In this document: positions 9,381 through 17,385 of the stretch, in pieces
How positions within the stretch are numbered: position 1 is the stretch's first letter
Layout: the number at the start of each line of letters is the position of its first letter
Assembly (NCBI GenBank): GCA_045613065.1
Contig: JAZLAH010000064.1
Location: forward strand, 1-39,853
Direction of reading: 5' to 3'
From: Fimenecus sp045613065
GTDB lineage: Bacteria; Bacillota; Clostridia; Oscillospirales; Acutalibacteraceae
Length of the DNA stretch: 39,853 nt
Notes under the pieces: model-generated
The model's database searches: none
What the model saw: the letters and a program-made list of their open reading frames with translations, nothing else
Told to the model about the DNA's origin: nothing
Position numbers and translations under genes: made by a program

Positions 9381-9987
9381 TATCTATTACCTCACTTATA
9401 TAATTGTTCATTCTTTTATTTGAAAAATCGATTGCTTTGATTATAGCAAGAACATCATCAGAAGCACAATCGATATCTTCGTTGATTACAAAGTAGTCAT
9501 AATTTTTACTTTTACGCATTTCATTTTGTGCAATTTCAAGACGTTTTTTTACATCATCTTCATCTTCAGTTCCTCGTGAACGAAGTCTGTTTTCAAGAAC
9601 TTCCATTGAAGGTGGTAATAAAAAAATTCCAACTGAATCAGGATAAAGTTTCTTTATGTTTTCAGCACCCTGAACTTCAATTTTTAAAATTACATTTTTA
9701 CCTTCACTCAACCACTTGTCAACAGGTCCTTTGGGAGTTCCGTAAAGATTAGAACCATATTGAGCATACTCGAGAACTTCACCATCAGCAATCATTCTTT
9801 CAAATTCAGGAACAGAAATGAAATAATAATCTATACCATCAGTTTCATTCTCTCTTATATTTCTCGTTGTAAGAGAAATTGATTTTTGCAAATCCTTATT
9901 CTTATTCAGTACTACATCAAGAACTGTATCTTTACCAACTCCTGACGGACCTGAAAAAAGAATAAGCAAACCCTCTTTATTCGCCAT
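9373..9987 (-). CDS. gmk: Guanylate kinase
   Basis: Converts GMP and ATP to GDP and ADP. The P-loop SGPSGVGKDTV is at residues 13-23, followed by the GMP-binding region (SLTTRNIRENE, DYYFISVPEFE, EYAQYGSNLYGTPK) and the lid with RLRSRGTEDEDD. The 204-residue length is normal. It overlaps remA by 11 nt upstream and rpoZ by 8 nt downstream, so translation is probably coupled. Confidence 0.97.
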   Translation of the reverse strand: MANKEGLLILFSGPSGVGKDTVLDVVLNKNKDLQKSISLTTRNIRENETDGIDYYFISVPEFERMIADGEVLEYAQYGSNLYGTPKGPVDKWLSEGKNVILKIEVQGAENIKKLYPDSVGIFLLPPSMEVLENRLRSRGTEDEDDVKKRLEIAQNEMRKSKNYDYFVINEDIDCASDDVLAIIKAIDFSNKRMNNYISEVIDNV

Positions 9988-10231
9988 ACCCGGACCCCTC
10001 TATCTCACTTCGGTTTAATATTGTTTCTGCCTTAAGATAGGTTGAAACAACATGGTCACTATCCATTATGAGTATTGCTTGTGTTTTTCTGCCTTGAGTT
10101 GCATCAATAAGCATATTTTTTTCTTTTGCCTGAGATATAATACGCTTTGCTGGTGCAGAATCTGTTGAAATAACAGCAACCACTCTATCAGCATTCACAG
10201 CATTACCAAAACCGACATTGACCAATTTCAT
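9977..10231 (-). CDS. remA: RemA-family regulatory protein (DUF370)
   Basis: Small DNA-binding regulator family; in Bacillus subtilis RemA activates biofilm-matrix and osmoprotection genes. The 84-residue protein matches the family from MKLVNVGFGNAVNADRVVAV through DATQGRKT to an AILIMDSDHVV segment. It sits between yicC (9 nt gap) and gmk (11 nt overlap), the standard Firmicutes order yicC-remA-gmk-rpoZ. Its target genes in this organism are unknown. Confidence 0.92.
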   Translation of the reverse strand: MKLVNVGFGNAVNADRVVAVISTDSAPAKRIISQAKEKNMLIDATQGRKTQAILIMDSDHVVSTYLKAETILNRSEIEGSGYGE

Positions 10232-10240
10232 AATTAAACC

Positions 10241-11125
10241 TCATTCTATATTTTGAATTTGCTCTCTTATTTTTTCGATTTCAGCTTTTATATCGATAAC
10301 ATTACGAGCAATTGTTACATCTTGTGCTTTTGAACCAATTGTATTTGCTTCACGATTCATCTCCTGAACAAGAAAATCAGTCTTTCTACCAACAGCTTCG
10401 TCACTTTCTAAAAACTGGCGTAACTGGTCAATATGGCTTCTGAGTCTTACAGTTTCTTCAGCGACAGCAACTTTATCAGCAAAAATAGCACATTCAGTGA
10501 GAATTCTTTGTTCATCAACCTGAACATCTGATAAGAATTCATTAATTCTTGCAAGTAATTTATCGTTATACTCTTTAACTGTTTCAGGTGAACGTTCTTC
10601 AATTACAGATACTTTTTCAAGAATAAGGTCAGCTCTTGAAAGAACATCGTTTTTAAGTTTTGCACCTTCAGTTTCACGCATTGTGATAAACTTATCAACA
10701 GCAATTTCAGCAACTGATTTTACTGCATTCCAAATTTTTTCTTCGTCCGCTTCTTTCTTATGTACAGTGAAAACATCATTATATCGAGCAAGAGAAGACA
10801 TTGCAAGGTCGTCTCTCAAATTCAATTCATTAGTTTCAGCAAGGTCCTTCAAAGCATTAAGATAAGATTTCGCAAGAGAATGATTAACAAGAATTTCAAT
10901 TTCATCATCTTCAAGGTTTTCTAATGAAACGTAGCATTCAACCTTACCTCTTGATACACGAGAACCTATATAACTCTTAAGTTTTTCATCAAGAAAACCA
11001 TAATTTCGTGGAACACGAGAATTAAACTCAAAGTATCTGTGATTAACACTTTTAAGTTCAACAGTTATATTCATCGTATCAACAACTGCTTGTGAACGAC
11101 CATAGCCAGTCATGCTTCTAATCAT
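10241..11125 (-). CDS. YicC/YloC family endoribonuclease-type protein
   Basis: Member of the YicC/YloC family, reported as endoribonucleases that affect small RNA turnover and stress survival. The N-terminus MIRSMTGYGRS is the family hallmark, and the C-terminal domain (DUF1732) shows FLVQEMNREANTIGSK and ends in a helical IKAEIEKIREQIQNIE. The 294-residue length is typical. It is the first gene of the yicC-remA-gmk-rpoZ cluster and lies 15 nt after the small unknown gene. Confidence 0.93.
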   Translation of the reverse strand: MIRSMTGYGRSQAVVDTMNITVELKSVNHRYFEFNSRVPRNYGFLDEKLKSYIGSRVSRGKVECYVSLENLEDDEIEILVNHSLAKSYLNALKDLAETNELNLRDDLAMSSLARYNDVFTVHKKEADEEKIWNAVKSVAEIAVDKFITMRETEGAKLKNDVLSRADLILEKVSVIEERSPETVKEYNDKLLARINEFLSDVQVDEQRILTECAIFADKVAVAEETVRLRSHIDQLRQFLESDEAVGRKTDFLVQEMNREANTIGSKAQDVTIARNVIDIKAEIEKIREQIQNIE

Positions 11126-11140
11126 ATATTCAACTCCAAA

Positions 11141-11515
11141 TTATTTACAGCAACTACCCTTTAAAAGTGTTGGGATGTCGCCACTGTAAACACCATTATT
11201 ATATTCAAATCCTAAATGTGTCAAAACATCTGAAATTTCTTCAATCTCACAGTAACAAATATATGCATTTCTATTTGCACAATAGTTTAATCCTGCTCTT
11301 AAAAAACCTTCAACAAGAAGTTTATCAGTAAAATCACATTCAATGAATAGGAAATAACACTTATATCCATCAATTCTGACTAAGCAAGTTCCAACAGAGA
11401 TTTCATACTCGTCGAAACCAATATATCCTCCGAATATACCCTTATCAACAATTAAACTATTATCATATAATTCTTTGATTTTATCAATATCATTAATTGG
11501 TTTATAAATTATCAT
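11141..11515 (-). CDS. Uncharacterised 124-residue protein, possibly acetyltransferase-like
   Basis: I do not recognise this protein. It is 124 residues with no signal peptide or membrane segment. It begins MIIYKPINDIDKIKELYD, has a hydrophobic central strand region (GYKCYFLFIECDF), a helix-like segment (LVEGFLRAGLNYCANRNA) and ends with GSCCK. Seven Cys are spread through it. The pattern, with a short segment around a central strand and helix followed by LGFEYNNGVYSGDI near the end, recalls a shortened GNAT acetyltransferase fold; that is only a guess. The ATG overlaps the rluB stop by one base (TAATG), so it is probably translated by re-initiation. Being embedded in a conserved operon argues that it is a real gene. 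Confidence 0.75.
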   Translation of the reverse strand: MIIYKPINDIDKIKELYDNSLIVDKGIFGGYIGFDEYEISVGTCLVRIDGYKCYFLFIECDFTDKLLVEGFLRAGLNYCANRNAYICYCEIEEISDVLTHLGFEYNNGVYSGDIPTLLKGSCCK

Positions 11516-12261
11516 TATTTTATATTCTTTCTATCAACAGATGCAGCAACCATAAGTTTATGCACCTCTTCATCAGTAAGATTACGCCAGTCACCCTGTT
11601 TAAGCATACCAAGTTTAACCGAACCAATTTGTGTACGCTTAAGTCTTGCAACCTCAAGTCCTAATGCATCACACATTTTTCTAATTTGTCGATTTCTACC
11701 TTCATAAATTATGATTTCAATTACAACTCTGCCTTCTTTTTTCTCTAACACACGAACTTCAGATGGCATAGTCATTCGACCATCAATTAAAATACCTGTT
11801 GTTAAAGCAGTAATCTGTTCTTCAGTGATGGTCGGTCTAATTGTAACACGATATGTCTTTGGAACATGATGAGTAGGATGAGTTAATGAATTAGCAAACT
11901 CTCCATCATCAGTAAGTAAAAGAAGACCTTCTGAATCTCTATCCAATCTACCAACAGGATAAACTCTTGTACCAACGTCTTCAATAAGCTGTGCAACACA
12001 TTTTCTGCCCATTTCATCACTTAAAGTTGTAATAAAACCTCTTGGTTTATGAAGCATAATATAAGTGTTTTTCTTGCTTTTTCTTACTTTTTTACCAGCA
12101 ACAACAACTGTGTCATGCTTGGGGTCAACTTTATCACCAATTGATGCCGATTTACCATTAACTTTTACTTTGCCAGCTGCAATCAAATCTTCAGCTTTTC
12201 TTCGTGATGCAACACCACATTCAGACAAATATTTCTGAAGTCTGACTTTATTATCTGCCAT
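11515..12261 (-). CDS. rluB: Pseudouridine synthase RluB/RsuA family
   Basis: Makes pseudouridine in 23S rRNA (RluB type) or 16S rRNA (RsuA type). An N-terminal S4 RNA-binding domain (RLQKYLSECGVASRRKAEDL) is followed by the catalytic domain with VGRLDRDSEGLLLLTDDG, which holds the catalytic Asp. NRQIRKMCDALG is the second family signature. I start at the ATG 12259-12261, with GGGTG about 6 nt upstream. A TTG four codons earlier is possible, but it would sit almost on top of an AAAGG. The gene order scpB-ytfJ-rluB is typical of Clostridia and Bacilli. Confidence 0.93.
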   Translation of the reverse strand: MADNKVRLQKYLSECGVASRRKAEDLIAAGKVKVNGKSASIGDKVDPKHDTVVVAGKKVRKSKKNTYIMLHKPRGFITTLSDEMGRKCVAQLIEDVGTRVYPVGRLDRDSEGLLLLTDDGEFANSLTHPTHHVPKTYRVTIRPTITEEQITALTTGILIDGRMTMPSEVRVLEKKEGRVVIEIIIYEGRNRQIRKMCDALGLEVARLKRTQIGSVKLGMLKQGDWRNLTDEEVHKLMVAASVDRKNIK

Positions 12262-12311
12262 AACTACACCCAAAACCTTTAATTTTTATTAGTACATTAA
12301 CATAGAATCAC

Positions 12312-12336
12312 CGTTGAGAGATAAAATCTCTCAACG
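12312..12336 (-). other. Perfect hairpin between ytfJ and rluB
   Basis: An exact 11-bp inverted repeat (CGTTGAGAGAT / ATCTCTCAACG, AAA between) lies in the 99-nt gap between the ytfJ stop and the rluB start. Neither side carries a T-run, so it is not a standard terminator. It may be an mRNA processing or stability element that sets different levels for the genes before and after it. Confidence 0.6.
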
Positions 12337-12360
12337 CTGATTATTATTTAGAATATAAAA

Positions 12361-12795
12361 TTATTCAACTGTTTCTTCAGCAGAAACACTTGTCATTGCT
12401 GAGTTTACAGCCTTGTCCATTTTTGCTTTATTAACTGCGTTTGATACTTTATCAAACATTTCAGGAACAAGACCTACAATACGTTCAGCTGCATTATCAA
12501 ATGCTGTAATGTGCTTAACATCAACATTACCATATGCATCAATTACAAGGAATGCTACAGGAAGAATTGTAACACCGGCACCACCGCCGCCACCAAAAAT
12601 ATCTTTATTAGATTTTGATGGAAAATCAGAGCCACCTGAAGCAAAGCCATATGTAACTTTAGAAACAGGAATAATTGTTACTCCACCATCAACTTTCATT
12701 GGTTCACCAATAATTGTACTAACATTTACAAGGTCTTTTACCTTTTCAATTGTTGATTCGAGAATTCCTGCTGCTGATGACTTATCTTTCATCAT
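12361..12795 (-). CDS. ytfJ: GerW/YtfJ family sporulation protein
   Basis: Member of the YtfJ (GerW) family, which in Bacillus is a spore protein needed for proper germination responses. The 144-residue protein contains the family core: GEPMKVDGGVTIIPVSKVTYG, then a glycine run FGGGGGAGVTILPVAFLVI and a C-terminal helix with MFDKVSNAVNKAKMDK. Its ATG overlaps the stop of the DUF2953 gene (ATGA), and two adjacent ATG codons are both possible starts after GGTGG. In Bacillus ytfJ also sits beside the DUF2953 gene ytfI, which supports both calls. Confidence 0.92.
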   Translation of the reverse strand: MMKDKSSAAGILESTIEKVKDLVNVSTIIGEPMKVDGGVTIIPVSKVTYGFASGGSDFPSKSNKDIFGGGGGAGVTILPVAFLVIDAYGNVDVKHITAFDNAAERIVGLVPEMFDKVSNAVNKAKMDKAVNSAMTSVSAEETVE

Positions 12796-13502
12796 AAAGC
12801 ACCACCTTCATTTATATTTTGATTTTTTGATTTATTTTTTATTCCTTTGAGGAATTTTAATACTACTTTAAAGACTAATCTGAATACAAGAACAATAACT
12901 GCATTTATGAAAAAGATTGGTCTTATATGTACTGATGTTGCGAATTGTGCCGAATTTTTTACACCAAGGAAATCAGGTTCAATTTCAACATCATATTTTT
13001 TTACAGGAAGATTTGTGCAGATGAATCCCATTGCTGGAAACACCTTCTGACATATTCTGCCGTATTCCATAGCTGTTTCTGCAGCATCACACCCACCTGT
13101 TACAGTCATAAATAAATATAACTCACGAATAACAATATGCTTCTTAAATGAAGAAAACATCTTTCCAAGCGATGAAGCAGCATTGTTAATAAGTTCAATA
13201 ACACCATCAAACCCCTGATTATTATAAAACGTAACAAAGATATTTTCTTTTTTCTCTGCTGGTTGTTCGTCTGGGTCAGGTTCCGATTTTGGAGAAGGTT
13301 CTTTTTGTGGTTTTTCTTTCTTTGGTTTCTTCTCTTTTTCAGGTTTGTATTTCTTTTTAGATGGTAATATCTGAATTTTCAAAAACAACCACGATATATT
13401 TAATTTAAATTCATCAAAATATTCTGCGTTAATTGTAATTCTAATACTTAATAAAACAATAAAAAAAGCAATAATTCCAATTAAAATATATAAGAAAGTC
13501 AA
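12792..13502 (-). CDS. DUF2953 membrane protein (YtfI-like)
   Basis: Membrane protein of unknown function in the DUF2953 family (B. subtilis YtfI). The 236-residue protein has an N-terminal membrane segment (LYILIGIIAFFIVLLSIRI), a highly charged Lys/Pro/Glu linker (about 50-90), then the family core with VTGGCDAAETAMEYGRI and YDVEIEPDFL, and a second hydrophobic stretch near the end. It is coupled to ytfJ, so a role linked to the spore protein is a fair inference but unproven. Confidence 0.85.
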   Translation of the reverse strand: MTFLYILIGIIAFFIVLLSIRITINAEYFDEFKLNISWLFLKIQILPSKKKYKPEKEKKPKKEKPQKEPSPKSEPDPDEQPAEKKENIFVTFYNNQGFDGVIELINNAASSLGKMFSSFKKHIVIRELYLFMTVTGGCDAAETAMEYGRICQKVFPAMGFICTNLPVKKYDVEIEPDFLGVKNSAQFATSVHIRPIFFINAVIVLVFRLVFKVVLKFLKGIKNKSKNQNINEGGAL

Positions 13503-13536
13503 AAGAACACCTCCCTTTATTCTATATAAAATTACA

Positions 13537-14109
13537 TTATTCTGTAATTATAGTTTCTTCTTCAATAACATTTTCCGTTTCAGAATCTATCTCGTTCTCT
13601 TTTTGAGGTAAATCTGGTAACTCATCAAGAGAAGAAATTGAGAAACATCTGAGAAAATCAGGTGTAGTACCATACACTAATGGTCTGCCAGGCAAATCAA
13701 GTCTGCCCTTTTCCTCAATAAGTTTTTTCTGACAAAGTGTTGAAATAACACCACTACAATCAACACCACGAATTTGTTCAACAAACGATTTTGTGACTGG
13801 TTGATTATATGCAATAACTGCAAGAACCTCAAAAGCAGCAGCTGACAGTGGTGTATTTTTTCTTAACTCAAGAACATCACGGATAACTTCTGCATACTCA
13901 GTTCTTGATGATAACTGATACATATTATCAAGCTTAAGAACACAAATACCACTGTTTCTTTCATCTAATTTAGCAGAAAGGTTCAAAATAACCTGTTCAC
14001 AAACTTCTGGTTCAATTTCAAGCACTTCTGCAATTTTATCAAGTTCTACGGGTTCACCAGAAGCAAAAAGAATTGCTTCAACTGCAGCCTGTAATTTACT
14101 TGCTTTCAT
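13537..14109 (-). CDS. scpB: Segregation and condensation protein B
   Basis: Partner of ScpA and SMC in chromosome condensation. It has the winged-helix pattern of ScpB: LQAAVEAILFASGEPVELDK at the start, LSAAAFEVLAVIAYNQPVTK in the middle, and GRPLVYGTTPDFL. An acidic tail follows. I choose the ATG 14107-14109, one base after the scpA stop, with GGAA 6 nt before. An in-frame GTG at 14127 has no ribosome binding site. That gives 190 residues, normal for the family. Confidence 0.95.
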   Translation of the reverse strand: MKASKLQAAVEAILFASGEPVELDKIAEVLEIEPEVCEQVILNLSAKLDERNSGICVLKLDNMYQLSSRTEYAEVIRDVLELRKNTPLSAAAFEVLAVIAYNQPVTKSFVEQIRGVDCSGVISTLCQKKLIEEKGRLDLPGRPLVYGTTPDFLRCFSISSLDELPDLPQKENEIDSETENVIEEETIITE

Positions 14110-14110
14110 A

Positions 14111-14848
14111 CTAATTCCATTCCTCACTTATATCTGTAAAATCTGAATCAATAAGTTCTACCTGTGCATCCTCACCATCACCTACAACCTGAACTTTTTT
14201 TGATTTAGTAAGTTCTAAAACAGCTAAAAATGTAGCAACCATATCTGAACGAGATTCAGCATCAGTGAATAAAGATTTCCAATTTGTTTTTTTATTTTTT
14301 GAAGAAAGTTTATTAAAGATTTTTGAAATTTTTGAACTAACTGAAACAACTTTTTTTACAACAATTTCACGAAATGCTTCAATCGGTGGTGGAAGTTGAT
14401 TCAATTTCTTTCCAGCAGCAGAAATATATGCACTGAAAAGTTCACCAATTTCATGAAATCTTCTGTAAGTCTGGTCAACTTCAATTTTTTCCTGTTTTCT
14501 GATATAACTGGAAAAACCTTCAGTATTTTCCGATAACTTTTCTGCCATCATTTTCATATCTCTATATTCAATAAGTTCACCTTGAAGTTCGTTTTTGAGT
14601 TCTTCAGCTTCAGTATAAACAGGAAGTAATGAAACTGATTTTAAATAAACAAGACGAGCCGCCATCTCCAAAAATTCAGATGCGACATACATATCTTCCT
14701 CCTGCATCTGTCGAACATATTCTACATACTGCTCGACAAGAGTTACAATTGGAATATCATATATATTCAATTTATGTTTTGAAATAAGATGCAGAAGCAA
14801 ATCCATTGGACCTTCAAAAACATCTATTTTATATGATATTTTTTCCAT
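14111..14848 (-). CDS. scpA: Segregation and condensation protein A
   Basis: Kleisin subunit that bridges the SMC heads. The 245-residue protein begins MEKISYKIDVFEGPMDLLL, the family's N-terminal signature, followed by YVEYVRQMQ and EFLEMAARLVYLKS. The C-terminal winged-helix contains MVATFLAVLELTKSK. I use the ATG 14846-14848 because GGGAA precedes it by about 7 nt; an upstream reading of 13 codons lacks this. It is 19 nt behind the M50 peptidase gene. Confidence 0.96.
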   Translation of the reverse strand: MEKISYKIDVFEGPMDLLLHLISKHKLNIYDIPIVTLVEQYVEYVRQMQEEDMYVASEFLEMAARLVYLKSVSLLPVYTEAEELKNELQGELIEYRDMKMMAEKLSENTEGFSSYIRKQEKIEVDQTYRRFHEIGELFSAYISAAGKKLNQLPPPIEAFREIVVKKVVSVSSKISKIFNKLSSKNKKTNWKSLFTDAESRSDMVATFLAVLELTKSKKVQVVGDGEDAQVELIDSDFTDISEEWN

Positions 14849-14867
14849 AAAATTTCCCTTAAATAAA

Positions 14868-15533
14868 TTAAAATGGTATATTAGCAATATTTGAAAACAA
14901 GTTAATGATTAGAGTTGAAATATATGAAAGTGGTGTTGAAAGAACTCCTGTCATAATCAAAATAAAAACAACTAAAACAACATATCTTTCATACTGTAAA
15001 AATTTATAATAGTACTTTGCAGGAATCAATAACTGTAATATTCTAGAACCATCCAATGGAGGAATTGGTAACAAATTGAAAACTGCAAGATTAACGTTAA
15101 CAACACCAGCGAAAGTAAGGAAGTAGTATATCGCATATGTCATTGTTGATGAAGCATCAAAAAATTTTGATACAAGTGTTGCTAAAAAAATAAACACAAA
15201 TCCCATAATAAGATTTGAAATTGGACCTGCAATCGCAGTCAAAGCCATCCCTTTTTTAGGGTCTTTAAAATTTCGTGGATTTACATTTACTGGCTTTGCA
15301 TAACCAAATCCACAAATAAAAATCATAATTGCACCTAATGGTGAAATATGAGCCATAGGGTTGAGAGTAAGGCGACCTGATAAACGAGGAGTCTGGTCAC
15401 CAAGTTTTGTAGCAATCAAAGCATGAGCATACTCATGAATAGGCATTGTACAGAATATTACAAATAATCGAGAGAAAAAAGTAATAAGAAGACTTAAGCC
15501 ATCTGAATTACCTCTTAAAATATCTAAAATCAT
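14868..15533 (-). CDS. Site-2-protease-like M50 membrane peptidase
   Basis: Polytopic membrane zinc protease of the M50 (site-2 protease) group without a PDZ domain. The zinc motif HEYAHA is near residues 34-39. GFGYAKPVNVNPRNF and the second metal motif NLLPIPPLDGSRIL are both present, so the enzyme looks active. About five hydrophobic segments can be seen in 221 residues. It commonly precedes scpA-scpB in Firmicutes. The substrate is unknown. Confidence 0.9.
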   Translation of the reverse strand: MILDILRGNSDGLSLLITFFSRLFVIFCTMPIHEYAHALIATKLGDQTPRLSGRLTLNPMAHISPLGAIMIFICGFGYAKPVNVNPRNFKDPKKGMALTAIAGPISNLIMGFVFIFLATLVSKFFDASSTMTYAIYYFLTFAGVVNVNLAVFNLLPIPPLDGSRILQLLIPAKYYYKFLQYERYVVLVVFILIMTGVLSTPLSYISTLIINLFSNIANIPF

Positions 15534-15565
15534 CTGAATTTCCTTTCAGTTTTTCTAAAATATTA

Positions 15566-16396
15566 TTATATTCCAAAAGTTACAATTCTGTCAATATTAT
15601 TAAAATCAAAAACAACGTTGTTTTCTATATATTTTCCTTTAAAAAGTTCAATAATCGAACTACTTTGTTCTTCTCCACACTCAAGAGCAATGTATCCTCC
15701 ATTTTTCACCTTGTCGCACCAACGTTCAGCAAGACATCTATAAAAATCAAGACCATCGTTACCACCGTCGAGAGCAGAAGTAGGTTCAAACAAAACTTCC
15801 TTTTGTAATTGGGCAATTTCATCTGAATTTATATATGGAGGATTTGATAAAATTAAATCAGCCTCAGGGAAAATTGAAAGGTCAACTGTAAATAAATCAT
15901 CATGAACTACAACAACATTTTCAAGTTCATTATCTACCTTATTTTTCAAAAGATATTTTAATGCATTTCTTTCTTTTTCAAGAAGATATACAGTTGCATC
16001 TTTACGATGTTTAGCAATTGTCAAACCAATACAGCCAGAACCCGAGCACAAATCAAAAATAATAGGATTTTCTATAACTTTAACTTTTTCCAAAGCAAAA
16101 TCAACAAGCATTTCTGTTTCTGGTCTTGGGATTAAAACACCTTCACCTACACTAAAAGTAAGGTCATAAAAATCCCATTTCCCAAGAATGTATTGTAATG
16201 GTTCACCACTTTTTCTTCTTACTACTGCATCTTGAATTTTTTCAAAATCTGACACATCAAGATTTATATTATTAAGATAAATCTGTTCTTTTGAATAACC
16301 TAAAATATCTTCAATTAAACATTGTGATTCAAATTCAGCACAGTCTGTAAAAAGTAATTCACCAACACAAAATGAATAAATTTCCTTTAATGTCAT
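15566..16396 (-). CDS. prmC: Release factor glutamine N5-methyltransferase PrmC
   Basis: Methylates the Gln of the GGQ motif in release factors RF1 and RF2. The 276-residue protein has an N-terminal helical domain (with EPLQYILGKWDFYDL), the SAM-binding motif FDLCSGSGCIGL and the catalytic NPPYI. GEGVLIPRPETEMLV is a PrmC hallmark. Its start overlaps the DUF1385 gene by 4 nt. In many Firmicutes DUF1385 and prmC are neighbours, often near prfA; prfA is not in this window. Confidence 0.95.
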   Translation of the reverse strand: MTLKEIYSFCVGELLFTDCAEFESQCLIEDILGYSKEQIYLNNINLDVSDFEKIQDAVVRRKSGEPLQYILGKWDFYDLTFSVGEGVLIPRPETEMLVDFALEKVKVIENPIIFDLCSGSGCIGLTIAKHRKDATVYLLEKERNALKYLLKNKVDNELENVVVVHDDLFTVDLSIFPEADLILSNPPYINSDEIAQLQKEVLFEPTSALDGGNDGLDFYRCLAERWCDKVKNGGYIALECGEEQSSSIIELFKGKYIENNVVFDFNNIDRIVTFGI

Positions 16397-17370
16397 TTTA
16401 TTTTATCATCCTCAGGATTATCAGTTAAAACTGCTTTAATTGATTCAATAGCAACTTCAATAATGTCATCTGTTGGTTCAACAGTTGTAATTCTTTGCAT
16501 TAAAAGTCCGGGATAAGAAAGTATCTTAACCATAATATTTTCATGTTTACCTGCGTACTTAATAAATTCATATCCAAGTCCCATTATTACAGGCAATATC
16601 GCGATTTTAATAAGCATCCAAAGAATTTTATTAATATTTGCAAGTTCAGGGAAAATCAATACAAGGCTAAAAGAAGCAGTCATACTTAAAATAAGCATTA
16701 CAAACATAAAGGCTGTACCACATCTTGGATGAAATCTTGACTGTTTTCTAACATTTTCAACAGTTAAATCAAGTCCATTTTCATAACAGAAAATTGTTTT
16801 ATGCTCTGCACCATGATACATAAATACTCTCTTAATCATTGACATTTTTGAAACAAGATACATGTAAAGAATGAAAATGATTATACGTATTACACCTTCA
16901 ATTAATGGATGATATTTTGAAATGTCAGCATTTTGAAGGAGAAATTCGTCAAATAAGTCAACTAATTCAATAGGAAGATAAAGAAAAACAAGCATAGCAA
17001 GAACTACACCAAGTACAGAAGATACACTGGTTACAACAGCCATCATTTTTTCTCCCATATGTTCAGATAGCCATTTATCAAGCTTTGACATATCCTCTTC
17101 TTTTTCTTCCTCTGTCATAGCCTTATCTGCTGATTTCATAAGATATTTATATCCAGTAATCATTGAATCGACAAAGGCAAATACACCTCGAACGATAGGA
17201 ATTTTATATATTGTCTTTTTACCTTGATTATTATCTTCTTCTAATTCTGTTTCAATCGTACCATCAGGCATACGAACAGACATCGCAGTACCTTTAGGTC
17301 CTTTCATCATAATACCTTCAATAAGCGCTTGTCCACCTATTGATGTTTTGTGTTGCTGTTTTTTGCTCAA
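16393..17370 (-). CDS. DUF1385 membrane protein (YqhQ-like)
   Basis: Membrane protein of the DUF1385 (YqhQ) family, function not established. The 325-residue protein opens with the family signature SIGGQALIEGIMMKGP and includes YHGAEHKTIFCYENGL and RFHPRCGTAFMF, with conserved His and Cys that could bind metal. Four or so membrane segments lie between about 110 and 280. It overlaps prmC by 4 nt and follows the histidine kinase by 15 nt. Confidence 0.9.
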   Translation of the reverse strand: MSKKQQHKTSIGGQALIEGIMMKGPKGTAMSVRMPDGTIETELEEDNNQGKKTIYKIPIVRGVFAFVDSMITGYKYLMKSADKAMTEEEKEEDMSKLDKWLSEHMGEKMMAVVTSVSSVLGVVLAMLVFLYLPIELVDLFDEFLLQNADISKYHPLIEGVIRIIIFILYMYLVSKMSMIKRVFMYHGAEHKTIFCYENGLDLTVENVRKQSRFHPRCGTAFMFVMLILSMTASFSLVLIFPELANINKILWMLIKIAILPVIMGLGYEFIKYAGKHENIMVKILSYPGLLMQRITTVEPTDDIIEVAIESIKAVLTDNPEDDKIK

Positions 17371-17385
17371 TTTATATTCTCCTTA

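Noticed and set aside
12413..12850. Long plus-strand open frame of 145 codons opposite ytfJ and DUF2953
   Set aside because: It mirrors two well-supported minus-strand genes, has no ribosome binding site and a low-complexity product with a proline run that is the reverse of the YtfJ glycine run.
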